Assembly (NCBI GenBank): GCA_913062745.1
Contig: CAJXXJ010000053.1
Coordinates: forward strand, 1 to 11,585
Direction: 5' to 3'
Origin: an uncultured Phaeodactylibacter sp.
Lineage (GTDB): Bacteria > Bacteroidota > Bacteroidia > Chitinophagales > Saprospiraceae
Length of the DNA stretch: 11,585 bases
A program made the position numbers and the translations under genes. Below the pieces are notes generated by a model, which was given only the letters and a program-made list of their open reading frames with translations, was not told the DNA's origin and did no database searches. Below, in pieces: positions 7,632 to 11,585 of the stretch. Position 1 is the stretch's first letter; the number at the start of each line of letters is the position of its first letter.

Positions 7632-7828
7632 TATGTAAAAGGCTGGAATCTGAGATTCTCCCGCACAATAGTCAATACAGACATGGCAGTAAAGACAGCG
7701 ATTCTCAACCGGGTTTACCCCCTTCGCGGCAAAGTTCGTTTCGCTACCAGGCGTAGCAATTTTCTCCCATAGTACATTACATATCGGTATTCGGTTCACC
7801 TGATTTTGAATTAGAGGTGATTTTTTTT
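7632..7828 (+). ncRNA. Candidate small RNA or attenuated leader
   Basis: A predicted transcript of about 197 bases runs from the promoter at 7597-7625 to the terminator-like hairpin at 7796-7828. Local hairpins are visible: GGAATC / GATTC-CC around TGA (7645-7661, one bulged T), GGG / CCC around TTTA (7711-7720) and GCTAC / GTAGC around CAGGC (7743-7757). It matches no RNA family that I recognise; its length is in the 6S RNA range, but I could not find a 6S-like long closing stem. It may instead be the 5' leader of the small-gene cluster, with the terminator acting as an attenuator. Boundaries are predictions. Confidence 0.35.
7796..7828 (+). terminator. Terminator-like hairpin upstream of the small-gene cluster
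   Basis: TCACCT (7796-7801) pairs with AGGTGA (7815-7820). Within the loop, ATT (7803-7805) can pair with AAT (7809-7811). Eight T follow at 7821-7828. The stem is only six pairs, but the T-run is complete. It lies 23 bp before the ATG at 7852, and no established plus-strand protein gene sits between it and the fhs terminator. Confidence 0.6.
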
Positions 7829-7851
7829 AAAATTAAATTGTACTAACCCAA

Positions 7852-8028
7852 ATGGCAAAAATCAAATCCCGAAAAGTAAGGGTACTGGAAACCAGCTCTA
7901 AGTATGTCACGCTTCTCTTTCTTGAGCAACACTGCCAAATACAGCTGCCCCGCAGCATCTTTAAGCGCCGCAAAGAACTTGGTCTTTACGAAGTGCTTAA
8001 TCCCGCAATCATCAAACCTGCAGTATAA
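7852..8028 (+). CDS. 58-residue small protein, copy A of a paralogous pair
   Basis: Not a named family. The protein begins MAKIKSRKVRVLETSSKYVT, is basic at its N-terminus and contains QLPRSIFKRRKELGLYEVLNP. It is clearly related to the 58-residue protein at 9063-9239: an ungapped alignment from the serine before KVRVL to the end of GLYEV gives about 21 identities in 46 positions, including KVRVL, SK, VT, F, PR, F, R, E and GLYEV. The pattern suggests two or three beta strands and a short helix. That similarity is the main evidence that it is a real gene. The ATG is preceded by an A-rich stretch typical of Bacteroidota start sites. Only 12 bp separate its stop from the cold-shock gene, so the two are probably co-transcribed. 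A role in nucleic-acid binding is plausible from the basic charge and the neighbour but is inference. Confidence 0.8.
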   Translation: MAKIKSRKVRVLETSSKYVTLLFLEQHCQIQLPRSIFKRRKELGLYEVLNPAIIKPAV

Positions 8029-8040
8029 AACAGCAAGAGC

Positions 8041-8286
8041 ATGTGGTTAAACAAAGTTCTGAACTATTTCAAGAATGACGGCGACCTGCAAAAAAAAGGG
8101 CGCGTAAAATTCTTCAACCGCAAACGGGGATACGGCTTTATCGAGCCGGAAAACATGGAACGAGACGTCTTCGTACATGTGACTAACCTCGAAGATCAAA
8201 TCTCCAAGGGCGACCATGTCGCGTTTGAAGTGGAAGCAAGCGACAAGGGCCTCGAAGCCCGCAAAGTGCGTTTGCTGCAAGCCTGA
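8041..8286 (+). CDS. Cold-shock-domain protein (CspA-like)
   Basis: A single cold-shock domain that would bind single-stranded RNA or DNA and loosen RNA structure. Of its 81 residues, about 20-79 are the domain: GRVKFFNRKRGYGFIEP (20-36) holds the RNP1-type motif RGYGFI, and DVFVHVTNL (42-50) holds the RNP2-type motif. The GDHVAFEVEASDKGLEARKVRLL tail gives the last strands. Where most CspA proteins have KWF, this one has KFF. It also carries an N-terminal extension of about 18 residues (MWLNKVLNYFKNDGDLQKK) absent from classical CspA (about 70 residues); its first part looks amphipathic. It follows the 58-residue copy A gene by 12 bp. Two small back-to-back hairpins and a T-rich run follow the stop. 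Whether it is cold-induced cannot be told from sequence. Confidence 0.93.
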   Translation: MWLNKVLNYFKNDGDLQKKGRVKFFNRKRGYGFIEPENMERDVFVHVTNLEDQISKGDHVAFEVEASDKGLEARKVRLLQA

Positions 8287-8287
8287 A

Positions 8288-8322
8288 CCGGGAACAGCCC
8301 GGGCCGAAAGGCTTTCTTTTTT
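8288..8322 (+). terminator. Weak terminator-like structure after the cold-shock gene
   Basis: CCGGG / CCCGG (8288-8292 and 8298-8302, loop AACAG) is followed directly by GCC / GGC around a GAAA tetraloop (8303-8312), and then TTTCTTTTTT (8313-8322). Each stem is short, so termination may be partial, allowing graded expression of the genes downstream. Confidence 0.45.
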
Positions 8323-8341
8323 CATTCACCAAATCAAGATT

Positions 8342-8557
8342 ATGAGATTGCGTAAAAACTTTTCTATGGGCAAAGGCAAGTACTATTTCACGATAAAGTC
8401 GGTGCCCAACAATATCACGATCTATCGCAAAACCAAAGAGGCTGCCCTTGCTGCTTACCGCAAATACGAAAAAGCAGGCAAGGAAATCGAATGGCTCGGA
8501 AAATGGGATGGCAAGAAATTTACCGAAAGCTCCTTCCCGGCAGCCCAAACCGCCTAA
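8342..8557 (+). CDS. 71-residue basic small protein, unknown
   Basis: Not recognised. The product is lysine-rich and strongly basic: it starts MRLRKNFSMGKGKYYFTIKS, continues with NNITIYRKTKEAALAAYRKYEKAGKEIEWLG and ends with a short polar tail. A likely layout is two beta strands (YYFTIKS, NITIYRKT), then an alpha helix (KEAALAAYRKYEKAGK), then WLGKWDGKKF. The frame stays open further upstream to 8216, but that part overlaps the cold-shock gene and has poor composition, so the ATG at 8342 is preferred. An ATG at 8366 (MGKGKYYF) is a possible alternative. It lies 55 bp after the cold-shock gene and 39 bp before the next gene, all on one strand. A nucleic-acid-binding role is possible but unproven. 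Confidence 0.72.
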   Translation: MRLRKNFSMGKGKYYFTIKSVPNNITIYRKTKEAALAAYRKYEKAGKEIEWLGKWDGKKFTESSFPAAQTA

Positions 8558-8596
8558 CTATAATCGTTTTATTAACTACCTAATAAACAGCAGGCA

Positions 8597-8971
8597 ATGG
8601 CTGAGAAAAATGAAGAAATCGTTACCAAAGCGGTAGAATGGGTCAAGCGCAAAGGCTACTCCAAAGTGAAAGCGAATGTAGGGGAACTGGAAGCCCCGAC
8701 TTCTTTCACACAGCGCGAAGGCGGAGAAAATGGCGAAGATGCCATCATCACGCCGGATATCACCGCTGTTATGCGCGGTAATAAGTGCTACTTTGAAATT
8801 GCGATGAAGTCGGACGACAAGCAGGATGTCATTACCAAATGGAAGCTGCTCGACCGGCTGGCATCCATGAAGGAAGGCAAGTTTTTCCTGTTTACGCCGC
8901 ACGGCCACCGGGCATTTGCCGACCGCATCATCAAGCAGCATGATATTAACGCTACGCTGATCAACATTTAG
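8597..8971 (+). CDS. 124-residue conserved-looking protein, possible restriction-endonuclease-like fold
   Basis: Not a named gene. The N-terminal helix (MAEKNEEIVTKAVEWVKRKGY) and a linker lead to TPDITAVMRGNKCYFEIAMKSDD (52-74), then KWKLLDRLASMKEGKFFLFTPHGHRAFADRIIKQH (81-115). Helix, PD at 53-54, then a strand with Glu67 and Lys71, then a helix and the strand FFLFTP is the order seen in PD-(D/E)xK nuclease-like folds. However, the canonical E-x-K is absent: the sequence reads E-I-A-M-K. So the protein may be a degenerate or non-catalytic member, or unrelated. Coding quality is good across the whole length and the start ATG is clear. It lies between two other small genes on the same strand, and a perfect inverted repeat follows its stop. 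Confidence 0.85.
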   Translation: MAEKNEEIVTKAVEWVKRKGYSKVKANVGELEAPTSFTQREGGENGEDAIITPDITAVMRGNKCYFEIAMKSDDKQDVITKWKLLDRLASMKEGKFFLFTPHGHRAFADRIIKQHDINATLINI

Positions 8972-8977
8972 GCCAGC

Positions 8978-9008
8978 AAGAGAAGGCTTCGCAGCGAAGC
9001 CTTCTCTT
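8978..9008. repeat. Perfect 15-bp inverted repeat (hairpin)
   Basis: Fifteen bases at 8978-8992 are the exact reverse complement of 8994-9008, with a single central A at 8993. In RNA this makes a very stable stem with a small loop at GCAGC. It starts 7 bp after the stop codon of the 124-residue protein gene. No T-run follows (the next bases are C-rich), although the right arm ends CTTCTCTT. It may terminate transcription inefficiently, protect the mRNA 3' end, or be a protein-binding palindrome. Confidence 0.85.
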
Positions 9009-9062
9009 CCCCAACCCCGCTGCCAAAGAACTATTTTTTATTCACGTAAACGACTGCAAGTC

Positions 9063-9239
9063 ATGGACAGAAGCATAAAAGTCAGAGTACTTAAAGAAAC
9101 CTCCAAAACGGTTACGGTCCGGTTCCCCAACCTGAACCGCAAGATGCCCGTTCCCCGCAAAGACTTCGAAAAGCGCGTCGAAAAAGGGCTGTACGAAGTC
9201 ATCGGCGGCTACGAAATGGAGGAGAGCGAGGACAAGTAG
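9063..9239 (+). CDS. 58-residue small protein, copy B of a paralogous pair
   Basis: The paralogue of the protein at 7852-8028, with exactly the same length. It begins MDRSIKVRVLKETSKTVTVRF and contains MPVPRKDFEKRVEKGLYEVIGG, then an acidic tail (YEMEESEDK) where copy A ends in NPAIIKPAV. The shared core is KVRVL...SK.VT..F.........PR..F..R.E.GLYEV. The function is unknown; the alternating pattern suggests a compact beta-rich domain with one helix. Its stop codon is only 6 bp from the stop of the convergent esterase gene. The upstream 91 bp contains the perfect hairpin and an AT-rich stretch (9029-9050), so it may be expressed separately from the 124-residue gene. Confidence 0.8.
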   Translation: MDRSIKVRVLKETSKTVTVRFPNLNRKMPVPRKDFEKRVEKGLYEVIGGYEMEESEDK

Positions 9240-9245
9240 GCCCCG

Positions 9246-10655
9246 CTACTGCTTTACGATGCGCTTTGTGCTGATCAGCCGCTGCCCATCGTATATTTTC
9301 AACACATAAACGCCCGGTAATACGCCTTGCAAATCCAATGCAGGGCGTACCAAGGGCGATAATGGCATCAGCTGCTTTCCCGCTTCGTTGTACAGCTCCA
9401 CTGCCACCCCCTTCTTTTCCTTCCCTTTATACTCTAAAAACAGCGTATCCTTAACCGGATTCGGGTATACCTTTACCCGCCCTTTCGGCTTCCGTAGCAG
9501 CCCGTTGCTGTTGCTGGTTACGGTGCCAAATAACCACTCGTAGGCATCCCCAAATTCGCGACGCCAGTACCACTCGCTATGCTCTCCGTCAGCGTGGGCA
9601 GTCACTGCCAGCTGACCTTCCCCGTAGCCGGCACCGAGCAGCGTGCTTTCCATCTCCAGCATCTCCGCCACCTGCGAGCCGCCGCTACCCTCTTCCTGCC
9701 CGGCAATCATATAGATGCGGTGACCCTCAGTCATGCCGGCAGCCGCCGCCATATCGTATATCTCGTCCGCAAACCAAAGCGAAGCGGAAAACACTCCGGC
9801 TTTGTGAAACACCTCCGGGTACTGCAGTATAGCGTACAGGCTGATGAGCCCGCCCATAGAGGAGCCCATAATGCCGGTATGCGCCGCTCCGGGCTGCGTG
9901 CGGTACTGCTCGTCAATGTATGGCTTGAGCGTCTCCACGATAAAATCAATGTAAGCGGCACCCTCTCCGCCGCCGTATGTGGGGTTGGCCCAGGGGGAGT
10001 ATTCGTCCAGCCGCAGCGCGCCGCCGTTATCAACGCCGACTACAATGACGCCGCGGTCGCCGGCAGCAAACAGCGCGTTGAGCGTCTCGTCTACTTCCCA
10101 TTCACCGAAGGCAGAATTGGCAGCGTCAAACAGGTTTTGGCCGTCGTGCATGTACAGTACCGGGTAGGATTTGCTGCTGCTCTCGTAATCGGGAGGCAGG
10201 TAAACCCAGATGCGCCGGCTGCGCTGTAACTGCGGCATATAAAAATCTTCACTGATGATGCTGACATTATCGGCAGCGGTGGAAGTGCCGCCGTCGCCTT
10301 CCCAGCTCAGTATCTGCAGCTCTGCCGTAGTGGGGCTGCCGTCGTAGCTCAGCGTGCGGTTGGGCCGGAAACCGCCATTCTCATTGCCTTCTACGGTTTG
10401 CCAGCTGCCTCGGGTAAACTTGAACTCCAGCTGCCCGGCGGCCGGTTCTATCGTGATGCGGTAGCTGCCGTCGCCCTGAAGCTCCAGCGCGTAAGCCGGG
10501 TCGCCTTCCGACCAGCCGTTGAAATTGCCGGCTACGTAGATCGTGGCATCTGCCGGCGTGTTGTTGGGTACCGCATTCACCAGCAGGGTAAGCTGTGCAA
10601 ACGCGATGAGGCTGCTGAACAATAGCAGCATGAGGGTTAGGGTAAATCGGGCCAT
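9246..10655 (-). CDS. Secreted esterase with glycogen-binding-like domain and T9SS sorting domain
   Basis: A 469-residue exported hydrolase. Residues 1-21 (MARFTLTLMLLLFSSLIAFA) form a signal peptide. Residues 24-110 (YVAGNFNGWSEGDPAYALELQGDGSYRITIE...EFKFTRGSW) look like an immunoglobulin-like starch/glycogen-binding module (CBM20/48 type). Residues 135-380 are an alpha/beta-hydrolase of the esterase-D/enterochelin-esterase type: RRIWVYLPPDY, PVLYMHDGQNLFD, nucleophile Ser266 in GSSMGG and a probable catalytic His359 in DGEHSEWYW; the acid residue is probably Glu321. Residues 395-469 are a T9SS type A sorting domain (KVYPNP ... GVYVLKIYDGQRL ... KRIVKQ), so the protein should cross the outer membrane and be released or surface-anchored. 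The substrate is unknown; ester groups on polysaccharides or siderophores are both seen in this fold. An exact TAnnTTTG element lies just upstream. Confidence 0.93.
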   Translation of the reverse strand: MARFTLTLMLLLFSSLIAFAQLTLLVNAVPNNTPADATIYVAGNFNGWSEGDPAYALELQGDGSYRITIEPAAGQLEFKFTRGSWQTVEGNENGGFRPNRTLSYDGSPTTAELQILSWEGDGGTSTAADNVSIISEDFYMPQLQRSRRIWVYLPPDYESSSKSYPVLYMHDGQNLFDAANSAFGEWEVDETLNALFAAGDRGVIVVGVDNGGALRLDEYSPWANPTYGGGEGAAYIDFIVETLKPYIDEQYRTQPGAAHTGIMGSSMGGLISLYAILQYPEVFHKAGVFSASLWFADEIYDMAAAAGMTEGHRIYMIAGQEEGSGGSQVAEMLEMESTLLGAGYGEGQLAVTAHADGEHSEWYWRREFGDAYEWLFGTVTSNSNGLLRKPKGRVKVYPNPVKDTLFLEYKGKEKKGVAVELYNEAGKQLMPLSPLVRPALDLQGVLPGVYVLKIYDGQRLISTKRIVKQ

Positions 10656-10668
10656 CGAGGTTTTTTCT

Positions 10669-10676
10669 CAAAGATA
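10669..10676 (-). promoter_or_regulatory. -7 element upstream of the esterase gene
   Basis: Read on the minus strand, TATCTTTG is an exact TAnnTTTG match, ending 13 bases before the esterase ATG, with an A-rich stretch (GAGAAAAAAC) between. No TTG sits at the usual 17-23 base distance upstream; the nearest, in GGGTTGGG, is 12 bases away. The leader would be very short. Confidence 0.4.
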
Positions 10677-10722
10677 GGCAAAAGCACCCAACCCTTCCGG
10701 GAATACCCCCCGTCTGAAAGGG

Positions 10723-10731
10723 TAACTTTTG
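10723..10731 (+). promoter_or_regulatory. Possible -7 element for the lipoprotein gene
   Basis: TAACTTTTG resembles TAnnTTTG with one extra T. It would place the transcription start near 10738, about 18 bases before the ATG at 10756. No convincing -33 TTG was found, so this is tentative. Confidence 0.3.
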
Positions 10732-10755
10732 TACCTTTAAAGCATAATGATAATT

Positions 10756-11585
10756 ATGAAAAGTAATTCCCGACTTTTAAATGCCCTGTGCCTGCTGCTA
10801 GGCGCATCCCTGCTGTTGCCTTCCTGCCTTAAGGATGAATGCGAAGCGACGCAGACCTACATCGCCTTCCACCCTGTCTATGTACAGGGCGAAAACTTCC
10901 GGCAGCCGGTAGAGGCTGAGCCGGCGCGCACGCTCAGTGAGCCGGGGAAGATCTATGTCTACGGAGATTACCTGCTCATTAATGAAAAAGAGAAGGGCAT
11001 CCACATTTACAACAACGCCAACCCGGCTGCGCCCGAGCCAATCGTTTTCCTGCCCATACCCGGCAACGTGGATATGGCAGTGAGCAACGGGCTGCTGTAC
11101 GCCGACAGTTACGTAGACCTCATAACGATTGATATCAGCAACCCGGAAGCACCGCAATTTATCGGCCGGGTGGAAGAAGCGCTGCTGAAGGAAGGCTTTG
11201 GCCTGCAGGCAGAAGGCTATCTCGTGGGCTACGAAGAAACAGAAGAGACGGTAGAGGTGCCCTGCTCTGAGCGCCCTGATGGCTCTTTTTGGCGGGGTGA
11301 AGTGTTTTTTGCTTCCTCGGATGACGCTCTCGTATTGCAGGAGAGCAGCAGCGATCAGCAACAACAGCAAGCTGGCATCGGCGGCTCAATGGCCCGTTTC
11401 ACGATCGCCAAAGGGCATCTTTACGTGATTGACAATGCCTACCTGCGGGTATTTGAACTGAGCAACGGAAGCAATCCCGCGCTGGCGAATACCCTGCAGG
11501 TGGAATGGGGAATCGAGACGATCTTCCCCTACGGCGACAACCTCTTCATCGGCGCCGCCAACGGCATGCATATCTTCGACCACAG
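10756..11585 (+). CDS. Surface lipoprotein with LVIVD-type beta-propeller repeats, 3'-truncated
   Basis: An envelope lipoprotein of unknown function; 276 residues are visible and the frame is open at the right edge. The N-terminus MKSNSRLLNALCLLLGASLL ends in the lipobox LLPSC, giving lipidated Cys24. The following residues LKDEC fit the Bacteroidota surface-lipoprotein export signal X-K-(D/E)2-X, so the protein is probably displayed on the cell surface. The mature part has repeating segments such as KIYVYGDYLLINEKEKGIHIYNNANPAAPEPI, GLLYADSYVDLITIDISNPEAPQFIG and HLYVIDNAYLRVFELSNGSNPALA, the LVIVD repeat pattern of beta-propeller proteins. A glutamine run (QQQQQ) lies at about residue 200. 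An in-frame ATG at 10747 is an alternative start; 10756 gives the more typical signal peptide with a positively charged N-terminus. It is divergent from the esterase gene, 100 bp away. Confidence 0.9.
   Translation, partial: MKSNSRLLNALCLLLGASLLLPSCLKDECEATQTYIAFHPVYVQGENFRQPVEAEPARTLSEPGKIYVYGDYLLINEKEKGIHIYNNANPAAPEPIVFLPIPGNVDMAVSNGLLYADSYVDLITIDISNPEAPQFIGRVEEALLKEGFGLQAEGYLVGYEETEETVEVPCSERPDGSFWRGEVFFASSDDALVLQESSSDQQQQQAGIGGSMARFTIAKGHLYVIDNAYLRVFELSNGSNPALANTLQVEWGIETIFPYGDNLFIGAANGMHIFDH

Larger units (their letters stand above)
7508..7851. other. 344-bp AT-rich intergenic region
   Basis: This divergent gap between the minus-strand HxxxCxxC gene and the first small plus-strand gene is clearly more AT-rich than the flanking genes. 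It holds a promoter-like element (7597-7625), several short hairpins, a 29-codon open frame (7683-7772) and a terminator-like hairpin with a run of eight T (7796-7828). I see no tRNA, rRNA or known riboswitch in it. Confidence 0.7.

Noticed and set aside
7809..7840. Second promoter for the small-gene cluster directly before 7852 (TAAAATTA or TAAATTG)
   Set aside because: The elements fit TAnnTTTG poorly and overlap the terminator T-run; low-complexity AT bases make chance matches likely.
7508..7851. tRNA, known riboswitch, CRISPR or attachment site in the large gap
   Set aside because: No cloverleaf with a T-arm, no spaced repeats and no direct-repeat pair next to an integrase were seen; there is also no transposase or integrase anywhere in the window.
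10798..11370. Minus-strand open frame of 190 codons near the right edge
   Set aside because: The plus strand encodes a lipoprotein with a lipobox and LVIVD repeats over the same bases; the antisense frame has no coherent domain.

Overview
The window looks like a chromosomal segment of a GC-rich member of the Bacteroidota, possibly a Saprospiria-type marine bacterium. Three things support this. One secreted protein ends in a type IX secretion (T9SS) sorting domain (YPNP ... GVYVLKIYDG ... KRIVKQ). One lipoprotein has a Bacteroidota-style surface-export signal. Several upstream regions carry the Bacteroidota promoter form TTG-N17-23-TAnnTTTG instead of the E. coli -35/-10. The phylum is well supported; the class is inference.

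Positions 3-7195 form a dense all-plus-strand block of metabolic and envelope genes. In order: the 3' part of a gamma-glutamyltransferase (ggt), a pabB-like chorismate enzyme overlapping a short pabC-like lyase by 4 bp (4-aminobenzoate for folate), an unnamed ATP-grasp-like protein with its own promoter, an MscS-type channel starting on the base after that protein's stop codon, and formate--tetrahydrofolate ligase (fhs). The block ends at a strong intrinsic terminator. pabB, pabC and fhs connect through folate: the first two make a precursor of tetrahydrofolate, and fhs loads it with formate.

Positions 7260-9240 are different: more AT-rich, with only small genes. A minus-strand 79-residue membrane peptide carries an HxxxCxxC motif. 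A 344-bp gap follows, holding a good promoter and, about 200 bp later, a terminator-like hairpin with no protein gene clearly between them, so it is a candidate small RNA or attenuated leader. Then come five short plus-strand genes: a 58-residue protein, a cold-shock-domain protein, a 71-residue basic protein, a 124-residue protein with a faint nuclease-like look, and a second 58-residue protein. The first and last are paralogues (about 21 of 46 aligned positions identical, same length) and bracket the group. This is the least explained part of the window. I suggest an RNA-related or stress-related small-protein module, but this is inference.

Positions 9246-11585 hold secreted proteins. A minus-strand esterase (signal peptide, glycogen-binding-like domain, alpha/beta-hydrolase, T9SS tail) converges on the last small gene with only 6 bp between stop codons. 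A divergent lipoprotein with LVIVD-type beta-propeller repeats runs off the right edge; it has no stop in the window.
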